64,000 nucleotides of DNA from Hygrocybe punicea (Eukaryota; Basidiomycota; Agaricomycetes; Agaricales; Hygrophoraceae): positions 3,038,001 through 3,102,000 of the forward strand of contig OY744472.1 of NCBI GenBank assembly GCA_963556145.1. Reading direction: 5' to 3'. Positions 53,401 to 64,000 of this stretch are shown piece after piece. A model generated the notes under the pieces. The model searched no databases, was not told where the DNA came from, and saw only the letters and a program-made list of their open reading frames with translations. A program made the position numbers and the translations under genes. The first letter of the stretch is position 1. Every line of letters begins with the position of its first letter.

Positions 53401-53693
53401 TGGGGTGGAAAAAAGGACAAGCGGGAGAAGAAAAGGGGAGAGGATTATGGGGATGAAGTACTAGGAAGTATCTAAAGGGAGGTTGGGTGAAAATATTCAC
53501 AAAAGAGAAGAGAAAAAGGGGGAGCGAGTCGAGGCGCACAGTGATGATGCGGAGGCGGAGGAAAAGAGATAAGGTTCTCCGATTTGAGTTCGGTCAGTTA
53601 AGCAAATCGGAGAATGGACTTTTACCGGCAACTTCCTTAGCGTATCCTTAGATAACTTTATGGCTGCGCTTATAGTTATTGCGGACTTGGCGT
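53401..53693. other. Leader of YR element and adjacent sequence
   Basis: Purine-rich upstream of the gag start. No gene recognised. Confidence 0.4.
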
Positions 53694-54966
53694 GTGCAAA
53701 TAAATAAAATAAATTGAAAAATTCAGTAAAAGAAAAGAAATCGCTCCAGCGTCCTACAGCCATCCTTCCACTTGCCTAAAGGTACGTTTAGCTTCCCTAT
53801 ATCATGGTCTGCCACTAGGTCAGCTCTGATTCTGAGTTACAGGCACTGGAGCTGCTGGACAACGGATGGGAGGAGGGGGAGGCTATGGATGTTCTGGGTA
53901 TGACAAGTGGAGTTGGACATGCCAGAGAGACATTCTAAAGGTCATAGGCTATCAGGTTAGTGATAATATCAGAGATCTCATTCTAAAATGTTTCAAATGG
54001 CAGATCTCAAGTTGCTTGAACAGTTCCATGTCCAAAACTGAAATATAGGAAAGCTGTGAAGGCATACTTGCAATACTGATCTATCTTGCAATAACTGTAG
54101 ATAAATGAAAGGTAGATAAATTTCTGGGCCATACAAAAAAGAGGTGCTTCATTTCAAGTTGAAGAATATAATGCATAAGTTACACTGGTGGCGGCTGACC
54201 TCACAAACACCGGGCATGTGTCAATTGACGCTGCCATCCACGTTTGCGAGGTGTGCTGGTGTGGGGATGGATGGGGCTGGACAGTAGGGAGGAAGTGGGG
54301 ACTTCTCGTCCTCAATCCCCTTCCTGTTGCTCCAGCCCTATCTGTCCTCCTTGGTTGGCCTTGCCATTGCATTCAGCAGTCATGGTAATTGTCATTGTTG
54401 TCATTCAACAGTCATTGTAGTGGTCAAGGCCACCCTTGTGGGCCTTGTCCCACTCATTTCAAGCCAGCAGTTAGCAGAGGTTGGAAGGGAAAGGATCAGG
54501 ACTTGCCTAGGCCAGTAGGTGGGCACAGTGGCACACCACCCCCCCCCAGCTACTCTCCATCGTTGTGGTCATTGTTGCTTGTGTAGTAGCGAGGGGGTTG
54601 TTGTTAGTGGTTCTGAGTCATAGTGGCAGCAGGGCGGCTTGGGAGGTCATTGCTGTTGTCGTGGTCCATTTGAAACATTTTAGAATGAGATATTATCATC
54701 ACTAACCTGATAGTCTATGACCTCTAGATTGTCTCTCTGGCATGTCAAACTCCACCCATCGTACCCAGAACATCCATAACCTCCCTTTTCCCATCCGTCG
54801 TCCAGCAGCTCTAGTGCCTGTAACTCAGAATCAGAGCTGACCTAGTGGCAGACCATGATATAGGGAAGCTAAATGTACCTTCAGGCAAGTGGAAGGATGG
54901 CTGTAGGACGCTGGAGCGATTTCTTTTCTTTTACTGAATTTTTCGATTTATTTTATTTATTTGCAC
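53694..54966. mobile_element. Foldback element with 300-bp inverted arms
   Basis: Left arm 53694-54000 and right arm 54666-54966 are reverse complements with about 90 percent identity, starting GTGCAAATAAAT. The 665-bp interior is not coding and contains GTGTCAATTGAC, similar to a palindrome in the hAT-like elements. No target duplication was found. It ends 86 bp before the SIN1 start codon. Confidence 0.85.
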
Positions 54967-55052
54967 CCAAATTGACACGCCGAGCAAGGTTTTCGAAAAC
55001 GGTTGTAAAGTCGTTGCAAACTATATCTATAACAGTTTTACTCCAAAAATCA

Positions 55053-57631
55053 ATGTCACTCGTAAGCGACTCAGAGTAGGTCCATCACATCCTACTCTTG
55101 TGCACAAGGTTTCTGAGTGTTCCCAACGACAGTTTCTTAATACACAGTTTGCGACTGTCATATCTCCGAAATGTCGAAGACCCGTATGGTCCACGAGTCA
55201 TCTCTCTCAGCCCGTCCTACCATTCGAACCCTTACATTCTGGCTGCTTCCTTGGCCGACGTCAACAAATGGCCTGAACTGGTAGTGCCCACTAGTCCTCA
55301 TCTTAGTGAAGACGATGGCGATCGTCCATCTGGCTTTCCTGGATCGACCAGTCTTAAACACACGCAAACCATCATGGGTTCAAAGTCTGGCATAATGGGC
55401 TTACGCGTGTCAGGAAGCCGTCGTTCGTCCACTCTCCACCGTGCTTCAGGAACGCCTCCATCGAAAGTACAATTTATACCTCGTTTCAAAGGTGCTGCGG
55501 AAATGGAGGCGAGACGGAGATTACGCATGTTCGCTCGCAGAGGCCCAGGAAAAGCTGGCATGCGACAACCACAAACGGCTCACACCGCCAATCTTGACTT
55601 ATCTTCCTCTTCCTCTTCATCATCGGCTGATACGATAGATGAGAACGACTTTGACGAGATGAGCGGCAACGACAGCGGTGATGAGTCTGATGACGAATTT
55701 GATCCGTAAGCCCATTTGCTCGCTCAATTGGGCTGATCACTACCCATGCTTGTAGAGACTTTGTGGCGATAAGAAAGATGATTACACCACTCCCAAAAAC
55801 AGACCAAGCAACTCAAATACAGCACAAGCCAGACGGACATTCGAAATCGAATCCTACAACTCCGGCCTCTGTGTCGGAGATAACTTTTCCACGTTACAAA
55901 GTCCTTCCAATCCGCCCTCTAATTTCGGCACTGACTGCTATGCTTGCCTCGTCGGGCGGCTCCTCTAATCCGTTCGCTGAAATGTATGCTGCTATATCAG
56001 GACGGGGGGAAACTGCGTCCATAAACGTCCAAGTTTATTTTCCTCATGCACTTGAGCCAGCAGGGAAGGCCATGGGCCTGAACGTAAGAATGGATGCATT
56101 GGTAGAGGAAGTCATAGGGTTTGCTTTATGGAGCTATTGGGAAGCGGGTTGGTTGCCGAAACTCACCGACGGACTCAAAGAAGAGGATGATACATATGAG
56201 ACCCAGCTTTCCGCTGTTGGTTGGATTATGCGAATCGCCGAAGATGATGGGATGGTAGATGACGAATTTCCTCGTGGGTTTGTTATTCACTTTTGACTAC
56301 AGAGCTCATCCATCTTTCTATCCCAGCCCCGGATCGGACTGGAAGGATTTCCAAGTTTTCCTTCGATGCATATGCCGTTTTGGAAGCATCTCCATCTCAA
56401 GGTAGGCTTAATCAAAACATAATGACGTTTGACTGGAAGAGACAATCCTGTCATGCCAGTTCGACAGAATAAACTTCTCGAGAACAAAATCCAACGTCGG
56501 CCATCCCGAATTATGATCGCCAAAAAGACGGAACTGCCTGTTCCAAGTCTCACTGTAAATGCCGTCGCTCCAGGGACTAGTGGTAACATGGGGTCTATGC
56601 TTGGATCTGTACCCTTATCAACCTCTCTCGGACGATCGTCGAGTCACGGTCCACAGATTTTTCTTCGGATTAGAGTTGCAGACACTGCTGATGCCGTGCA
56701 TATCTCTACTACTATTCCAGTGTACGTCCCATTCCATTTTCTGTTACTCGTTGTGACGGGTGAAACAGATCTGCGGGAATGTACATGCAAGAAGCCCTGG
56801 AATTAGTATGCCGAAAACGAAAGCTTTTGGATACAAAGGATTATGCCCTGTTACTTGGTGATATGAGCCTTCTCATTCCTTTGGATCGCACTGTAGCCAG
56901 CTTGCAAGGGAAGAGAGAATTGGTCCTCATCAAGCGTTCGATGCTTCCTGAACTCGGCATTGACGTGGTCAAAGGAACCCAGAAAACCACTGATCCGAAC
57001 GGTGAGGTTTATCGTGCTTGTTTCTAAATTCTATTCATCTCTACTCCAGCATCAATCTTCAAACGGATGTCAGAAGTTCCAGAAATTCAATCGTCTGCTC
57101 TGGATTACACGGCGGCATATAAGGTATTGCGTAGTGGTGTGATTTGATGGCTGATATCAGACACCCGTTGCAGAAATATGTTATATATCGGAAAATGCCT
57201 ATGCTGGTAACCCGCCAGGAACGTACGCTAGCCATCGATGGCGTTTACATACATGTGCGCAACTCCCTAAATGATGGTCTGCCCGCTCATCTCTATTTCA
57301 GATCATGCCATCAACAAACAAGGCCAAAGCTGTATTCGAGAATATCAAGACGTCATCCTACCACATCAAGAGTGTTGCTGTTTGTCAGCAATCTACGAAG
57401 TCGTCATCCATCTTCAAGCTCGTTGTGAACAGAGATGGCGGGATTAAACGGTATGACTTTGAAGCAGAGAGTCCTAAATTGGCAAGTAGGTGTTCTCTGT
57501 ATTCACTTTTTTGTTTCATCTACTACATGTTGGATCCAGGTGAAATAGTGCAGACTGTCCGTAGTCTCAAGGCAGCCATTGAACGTTCCAACAGTGGTAA
57601 CAAATCCCGTCGAAGTAGACAAGTTGTGTAG
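55053..57631 (+). CDS. SIN1: SIN1/AVO1, TORC2 subunit (704 aa, 10 exons)
   Basis: Scaffold and substrate-recruiting subunit of TOR complex 2 at the plasma membrane. Exons: 55053-55075, 55133-55705, 55756-56273, 56327-56401, 56460-56721, 56769-57001, 57050-57123, 57174-57254, 57302-57485, 57540-57631. All nine introns are 47-58 nt, obey GT-AG and keep frame (2,115 nt in total). The N-terminus MSLVSDSDFLIHSLRLSYLR is the conserved Sin1 start and fixes the 23-nt first exon. The CRIM domain is at about 265-390 (NPFAEMYAAISGRG; VEEVIGFALWSYWEAGWLP). A Ras-binding-like domain lies at about 460-560, and a PH domain at about 587-690 (YVIYRKMPMLVTRQERTLAI to IVQTVRSLKAAIERS). The gene looks intact. 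Confidence 0.93.
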
Positions 57632-57837
57632 TTTGCATTGCTTCAATAACTCCTGCACACGTTTTCACTCATAGTTGCCAAGCACAAAGACATGAGTGTA
57701 GGAAAACTAGCAATATACTGAAAGTGGGTTGTAACTGCCCAAAAAAATAAATCTTTGGTCATGCTGGTGTGAAAGAATTTCTGGATTCTGGATGGAATGG
57801 AGTTAGTTGGAGGTCGGAACCAGTAATGTATCATATA
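57632..57837. other. 3' flank of SIN1
   Basis: No gene. Presumably contains the SIN1 3' UTR; no distinct poly(A) signal is claimed. Confidence 0.4.
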
Positions 57838-58660
57838 TCACAGTGCACAAAAAGACAGTTGTAAGGTGTACCAATATACAGTATTTGTAGAGACTAAAAA
57901 CCAAAACCAAAACCAAAACCAAATGCTAACTGTGTTATTGTCTTGGTAGTAGCTTGCAGAATACAATAATAAAATTGAGAAATTGAGAAAACAAGAAGTT
58001 TGACTTTGAGATCCTCCAAATACAAAAGCCCAGATTACCCTATAGAGTACCAGAGTTGCCAAATGGAGTACCAAGATTTCCCTATATGGTGATCTGGGCT
58101 TTTTTGTATTCGGAGGATCTCAAAGTCAAACTTTTTTTGCAAATTCAAAATTTTATTATTGTATTCTACAAGCTACAAAGATGATAAGACAGTTAGTACA
58201 GCACACAAAAAGGCCATTGTGAGGTGAACAAATACATTAAAAATACATTCTGAGATACAGTATTTGTAGACACTAAAAACCAAAACCAAAACCAACATCA
58301 AATGATAACTGTGTATTGGCTTTGTACCTTGCAGAACACAATAATAAGATTTCGAATTTGAGAGAGAAAAAAATGGGTTTGAGATACTCCAAATACGAAA
58401 GCATGGATTACCATATGGTGTACTGGAGTTGCCAAATGGAGCTGATATTTCTCCATATGGTAATCTGGACTTTTGGATCTCAATCTCAAACTTTTTGTTT
58501 TCTCAAATTCAAATTTTTATTATTGTATTCTGCAAGTTATAAAGCCAATACACAGTTGGCATTTGGTTTTGGTTTTGGTTTTGGTTTTAGTCTCTACAAA
58601 TACTGTATCTCAGAATGTATTTTTAATCTCACAAATGTCTTTTTGTGTGGTGATAGTGCT
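57838..58660. mobile_element. Tandem pair of foldback elements with CCAAAA repeats
   Basis: Three partial copies of a subterminal block (CACAAAAAG, ATACAGTATTTGTAGA, then CCAAAACCAAAACC) occur at about 57840 and 58200 and, inverted, at about 58560-58650. Between them are inverted repeats around GAGATCCTCCAAATAC/GTATTCGGAGGATCTC and ATGGTGTACTGGAG-type centres. Looks like two related hairpin MITEs joined end to end. Confidence 0.75.
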
Positions 58661-59296
58661 AGATTATATTTTCTTTCAGTATAGCTGGCTTTATTTGTTT
58701 TTGTTTTTGTACTGCATTCTTAAATATTGAAGTTTGCATCATTTTGCATAATACGGATCCTTTCCATGTCTTTCAAATGCACCACATAATGTTGGTTGTC
58801 AGCTGTCTGGTTTGGATATGGTATAGTCAAGCATGTACTCCAGCCTTTCCACATTAATTCTGCATCACAGGATATGTATGCACAGCATTGGAATTAGCTC
58901 CTATCCATTATGCATCAATATTTGTTAGTATACCCCATGTTTCTTAATTTGGCATTATGCATTTTTGTTTCATGAATACCCCTTTTTGTTTAGTCTCCAT
59001 TCCTAACCTTAATTGAGTTTATCAACAATTCATGAAATCTACCAGTATAAACTTGTGGCGAATATCATGTGGACAGTCATCCATTTTTCATGCATACCTT
59101 TGCGCTTTGCATGGAGTACATGGCCCAAGAAGCCTCATTTGGTATATGAGCATGTGCCAATGGTGGATCTTCTGATGTTATTGTTGAAGTTTTGGATTCA
59201 CCGATTCATCTTAAATTCATAGTTTATTGTTTTTGAATGATTTAAAGCGCGAGTGGAGATGATATCCACTATTCCATCAACTTTTACCGCGCTCCA
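58661..59296. other. Intergenic, no gene recognised
   Basis: AT-rich, with short frames only. Contains the presumed promoter of the gene at 59297. Confidence 0.45.
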
Positions 59297-61334
59297 ATGC
59301 CTCCCAAGAAGTCCACTGCCACGAAATCAAACTCGAAAGCAAAACCCAAGGCCACCATGTATGTGTCCCTATTTTACTCGGTATTACTGAAGTTTCTATT
59401 GCATGCACTAAAGACGGCCTTCTGCAACAATCGAGAAGCGAAAGACAGTTATCAAGACTTGGGCTGATGATGATATGTATTTGTCATCGTTTTATTCATT
59501 ATCTATTTTTGACGAATGGACAGTGTGGCTTTGTCCGATGCTAATGATGATGCCGTCAGTATTCAAAGCACTGGCAGTGTAATGGCACCGTCAATGCTCA
59601 CAAGGTATCTATAATCACATATCATTGTTATCTAATATGAGTTAACAAATATTAATATCCTCCTAGGCATTCTGTTAAGTTTCGCAACGTTAAAGACGTG
59701 TTAGTGTTTCAATATCAAATATATCTAACATGATATCAATCTGTTACAGTGGAAAGAAATGTCAAATGTCATCTCCCAATGTCACCGACAATGATGACGA
59801 TGTGTAATTATTTTTCATAGGTGTTGTCTCATCATTGACAGGTTATCCATAGTAAAACACCTTCCCCCTCCAAGAAATTGAAAGCTGCATCTAATCAATC
59901 ACAAGATGGTGAGGAAGAGGAGGAAGAGGAAGAGGATTACGGTTCTAAGTGAGTTGTTCGGGTATCATAGACACATCCATTTGTTCAAACAAATCGTTTG
60001 ACTGTTTAGGCATCGTCGCAAAGTAGCCTTAATGAAGAACCCCGATAAGCCAATTTCGTGTGTATTTTACGTGCAGATATGAATATTCTCATTCATTAAT
60101 TGTAACAGTGTTTCTAATACTCCAAGAAGTCCAAGTCCACGAAGGCCATCATGCTCGATGATGCCGATGATGATAAAGGCTCCAGTGGCGATGAAGGAGA
60201 TCTGACCTATGCGCTGACGCAGGTCACCAGGTGTGTTGGATGTTATTACACCATGGTATTTGATGTAGATGTCGTGAATCTAGTTTACCATCTCCGAACG
60301 TTGATGAGTCTGATATTGGCACGAGGGATCCTCAACTTGTTGACACATACCAAGACTGCGTCAACATCAAGTATGTCATTGCAGTCATACCCTTGTCATT
60401 TACTCATAACTATATAGGGCAGCAGTGATGGTATCCTGGTCCAGTGCAATTGGAAATGGCAACCCACAGTTCAGTGATATTATCACTGACATCTACAAGA
60501 TCAACAGAAAGTACATTGTTTCAAAGACAGTTTCAGGTGGATCCAGTCAATTCATTTGATATAATACAGGTTATTGCTTTCCGCCATTACCTTTGATAGA
60601 TCTGGGAGGTACTCTAATCTCTCTCGTGATAACCCTGCCCATATCTCCACTGGTGCTTTTGGTCGCAACTTCCTTCATGCAGTCAGAGGTGGAATGCCGA
60701 CGATCTTTACATCGGTCATCATAGTGGAGTCCTGCTTTCTCGATGAGCCCAAGATTGGTGGCAATACAAAGCCGGTCAAGGTTATACAGGGTGCACTACT
60801 TCAAGGAGAATGGGAGCGATATGTCGGTGCTATTGGAATGGTGATTCGCGAGTCCGAATTTCGGGCCCAACTGTATAAGGACTATGTGTCCTTCTCAACA
60901 ACCACAGCAAGTGGAATGGATACATCTCCCAGTATGTGCATTAATCTTTTCTAGTTGTAATTTTTAATCAATTTTCATAGAGGCATCGACATCCAAAAAT
61001 GTACAACTTAGTCCATTCACTTGTCGACCCACTCCATCTTATCATAAGGCCGCTCTATCATTTTACGATATTGGTAAGCATCTGGTCGTCTAATATAAAA
61101 TGATATCTTAAGTATGTGTTGTCAGTGCCCATCTATGATGCACGCAAAGTCAAAGTGGACTTCACATCCACTCTCATATCGCTCCAGCAACTACCCATCT
61201 TCCCGCACAATATCCCTGCAGGATCCTGTGTCATTGTTGGACATACCATCAATACATTCAAGCGTGTAGATGACATGATGAAGAGCATTTCACTCAATGT
61301 GCAATGGGTCATGGTCTTGGGAGTGCCGAAATGA
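59297..61334 (+). CDS. Agaricomycete-type hypothetical protein (462 aa, 13 exons)
   Basis: Exons: 59297-59358, 59414-59476, 59524-59604, 59667-59699, 59750-59803, 59853-59948, 60010-60061, 60127-60230, 60284-60370, 60418-60510, 60570-60931, 60981-61073, 61126-61334; total 1,389 nt, in frame. The first half is low-complexity and basic or acidic (MPPKKSTATKSNSKAKPKAT; a run of eight Glu). The second half is a compact domain: DPQLVDTYQDCVNIKAAVMV, SAIGNGNPQFSDIITDIYKI, FDRSGRYSNLSRDNPAHIS, and a final FPHNIPAGSCVIVGHTINTF. I recognise it as a paralogous family expanded in mushroom-forming fungi, with no known function. The exon 7 donor (GTATTT) is the least certain junction. Confidence 0.78.
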
Positions 61335-61405
61335 TTGCTTCACTTAGCATCATTTATATGTCTTGTGAATAAAAGTGAACCGTTCCATTGACTGTACAGA
61401 TAATA

Positions 61406-63220
61406 TTACGAATATGAGTATGGACCTTTGATGTCAACCAACCATTTATAAAAAACCCCTGCAAAAGTGTCTGCCAATGAGCCAATGGGTGCTCGAACGG
61501 ACTTCGGACCTGACTTCATGTTCGACCAGAGGCTGCATGTGTGATAACGTTCCACCTCGTTCACGAAATACAACACAGTGTCCATTTTGGAATCCACAAT
61601 GAGTGACATGTCCATATGGCAAAAGACACTCATCGATGGTTTTCCACCAACCATATTGGACTCTATCGCATAAAGCCCTTTGTAGGTCTTTTGGACAAAA
61701 TTGAAGAACTCGTTTCTGCCTTGCTCTCGAATAGAAATGGTGCCCCTGTCTGGATTGCACATGACCATCTTCAATAGAGTCCCCTGCATTTGAAATATTC
61801 TGACAAAGGTAAGACAATCATGCATATGATATGACAAGTGAAAATGAAGGGCACTCACTTTAACTCATCCAAGGTATAGAAACTTGAGACGATATCCCAC
61901 TTCCAAGACTTGCTTTCTTTGTTGTACAGGGTGTGCACCGTATACACGACCTTTCTAGAAACACACGCCATTCGCCCATCTTACTCAGTGGTTTGATGTA
62001 CGTTTGCCCAAACCAACGTGAACCTGGAACTTCACAGTTATTACGCATGTATTCCCAATTTCGCTTGGGGTCGCCAGGTAATAGGACGTGATGACCGGTG
62101 TCGCTGTGTGTCCGTTTCAAGACAATATTCGGTGGGAATTGGTCGCCATCATTTAATAATTTTGCTTGGGGGCGTATCATATGCGTTACGTTCAAAGCGA
62201 CATGAAGCAAATTTTGATTTTGCATCCATTTTGAATGGACCATGTTCATCTGCTTCGGAGGCGGCCAGATGTGTACCGTTCGACAGAGTTCGTCCATTCC
62301 AGTCATGAAAATCGACACATTTTCCAGTGTCAATCCGTATTGGTTACCGCTGTCAAGACATCAGTATAATGCAGCAAAAACGGAGCAGAATTAATTAAAG
62401 CGATGTCAAACTTACATATATGACATTCCCATATCCACACCACCAAATACACAATCTGCTGATGCGAACTTTTGCCATGTATCGCCTTTGTCTTGATAGC
62501 GAAGTATTACATGAAGGAACTCGGGCCAAAATATGTATTTAACATTGAAGCGCCGGGCTCCATCCTCATGTGTAGTCGCATACCGATATAAACCTGTTTG
62601 TTGTGAAATGCGTTTCAGTATCAACAATCCACAAATTAAACAATAGACATTACCCATTCTTGAATACATGCTGAATAGCGACTCTTGTATGATTTGATGA
62701 TATGGATGTAACCATCAAGATGGGAAATGGTGTCGAGTTCAATGTCGGAAATGGTCGTGGTGAGGAATGCAAGATCGTTAATGGCAGTGGCTTTGCTTGT
62801 GATACGTGTGGTCGGGTCGAGGATAAAGAGGATTTTGAAAACACGGCCGTCATTGTTGCTTAATGTGGTTATATGGCGTTCATTGTTGCTTACGGTGGTT
62901 GGCGGTTCCATTTCACAGTCAGATGATGTTTCCATCTCAGAGTCGGATGATAGCGTTTTGCGTGGAAGGAGATCGAGTTCGGCGGCCGTTGCATTGCGGA
63001 CAGCCTGACAATTTTCATGTATGTTGCGACCAAGACATACCGATTGCGGACAGATTCCAGACGAAACGCATTTGGGATGTTGCTGTGCGGATCCGGCATG
63101 TCTTTGGCAGGAGTTGCCTTCTTTCTTCCACAAAAGACATTTCGTTTTTGGAGAGTCACATTTTCGACCAGGGCAGATGTGCATGCAAAGTTCATAACCA
63201 AGTTCCTTCTTATATGGCAT
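61406..63220 (-). pseudogene. Agaricomycete-type hypothetical protein with one frameshift
   Basis: Exons on the minus strand: 63220 to about 62657-62676, 62593-62416, 62349-61859, 61799-61406. Exon 1 is Cys-rich (HICPGRKCDSPKTKC). Exon 3 has VLKRTHSDTGHHVLLPGD and PLSKMGEWRVFL. The last exon has YFVNEVERYHTCSLW and a conserved end LADTFAGVFYKWL. The GEWRVF and NEVER motifs recall ATP-grasp-like folds, but this is a guess. After GEWRVFL the family sequence VVYTVHTLYNKES continues in another phase, so one base is extra near 61948-61962. The junction of exons 1 and 2 is unsettled. It may be a recent pseudogene or a sequencing error. Confidence 0.65.
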
Positions 63221-63449
63221 GTTTGTGGACCTAGGCAGGATTTCGGAGGGGTGGTATGAGGAACAGACAGGGATATAATTAATACATCAATACCTTAATA
63301 ATTGATTACTTTCAGGGTGGTTGATGGAGGGTGGTGACAATTCCACAAACCTTGTAATTATAAGATGTCGGAAGTATGTCACCTGACAAGAGTGGCAATG
63401 ATAAAACAACGAACACGTGCCAAACACGTTGATCAGCAATGTAATCATT
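63221..63449. other. Upstream region of the minus-strand gene
   Basis: No gene recognised. Confidence 0.4.
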
Positions 63450-63775
63450 TAAATGTCGAAGGAGCAATATCCACCGAACATGTCTGATTTGTTCGGTGTG
63501 TTCGGTCAACATGTTCAGTGGATGTTAATCAACTGGTATGACGGGATATATCACACCGAACACATTGAACATGTTCGATGTGTTCGGTGTAGTATATCTA
63601 GTTACATTGGTTCAACAACGTTGACCAAACATGTCAACCAAACACATCGAACATGTTTGATGTGTTCGGTGTAGTATATCTAGTCATACCGATTGATGGA
63701 CATCCACCAAATATGTCTGGTGACCAAACACACCAAACAACATGTTTGGTGTAGTATACCTAGTCCTTCTACATC
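63450..63775. repeat. Repeated palindrome of CACCGAACACAT type
   Basis: The best copy, 63553-63590, has 13-bp perfect arms (ACACCGAACACAT) around GAACATGTTC. Diverged copies lie near 63475-63525, 63635-63670 and 63737-63757. Three are followed by TAGTATATCTAGT or TAGTATACCTAGT. Confidence 0.85.
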
Positions 63776-64000
63776 CATCCAACAAGTCAGTATTAGCTTT
63801 GGACAACTTCTAAGCTCAAGCCACATCAAAAACATAAATAAATAGATTTGTTGTTTATGCAAAGAAGCCGAACATGAGGTCAAACATGTGGCGATTGATC
63901 TGGTCACGTGGTCGTGACATCTGTATTCATAGTGTGGAATGTTGAGTAAAAGATCTGCCCTTTTCTTTTGCTCTCAAATCGCCTCACACGTCGACCAAAA
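63776..64000. other. No gene recognised
   Basis: Right edge of the window; short frames only. Confidence 0.4.

Noticed and set aside
54188..54586. Plus-strand frames inside the foldback element upstream of SIN1
   Set aside because: Short, overlapping and without recognisable domains.
1..64000. tRNA and rRNA genes
   Set aside because: None seen; the only tRNA-like sequence is the copia primer site, which is too short to be a gene.

Overview
The window looks like nuclear DNA of a basidiomycete fungus, most likely an Agaricomycete. The grounds are many short GT-AG introns of about 47-60 nt, a TORC2 subunit gene of fungal architecture, two genes that resemble Agaricomycete-restricted families, and a typical fungal set of transposons. 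About 53 kb on the left is a transposon graveyard. Ordinary genes are confined to roughly 55-63 kb.

Layout. 1-11742 (+): a Helitron (copy 1) whose Rep/helicase gene enters from the left edge and is cut three times, by a Ty1/copia element (2955-8143), a solo LTR (8716-9610) and a hAT-type MITE (10442-10759). 11742-12497: a 0.75 kb near-perfect hairpin. 12500-16420: low-complexity, intron-bearing repeat sequence with 157-bp direct repeats, a C-rich strand-asymmetric block and a second solo LTR. 17520-19480: a 43-bp minisatellite split by a hAT-like element. 19497-28565 (-): Helitron copy 2, which has lost its 3' end and carries several inactivating mutations, but keeps the N-terminal half and 5' region missing from copy 1. 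28566-32038: low-complexity and unrecognised DNA. 32039-34757: a second hAT-like element carrying a short Helitron derivative. 34758-36915: minisatellites. 37903-39345 (-): an integrase-type pseudogene with a clean internal inversion. 41637-48151 (-): a full-length LINE with 14-bp target duplications. 48680-53400 (-): a tyrosine-recombinase (DIRS/Ngaro-like) retroelement with gag, RT, RNase H and recombinase. 53694-54966: a foldback element just upstream of a gene. 55053-57631 (+): SIN1/AVO1, 10 exons. 57838-58660: tandem foldback elements. 59297-61334 (+): a 13-exon gene resembling an Agaricomycete paralogous family. 61406-63220 (-): a second gene of that kind with one frameshift. 63450-63770: a repeated palindrome.

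How the parts relate. The two Helitron copies lie in opposite orientation and each supplies what the other lacks. Copy 2 is the unoccupied site for two insertions in copy 1, so their target duplications can be read directly. Copy 1 carries an intact C-terminal module resembling a ubiquitin-specific protease. The short derivative at 32628-34082 shares its left end with copy 2 and its right end with copy 1, which brackets the element termini. Most broken frames carry single-base stops, frameshifts at G runs, or nested insertions, so the window mainly records successive transposition into older transposons. All functional statements are from reading the sequence; no search was run.
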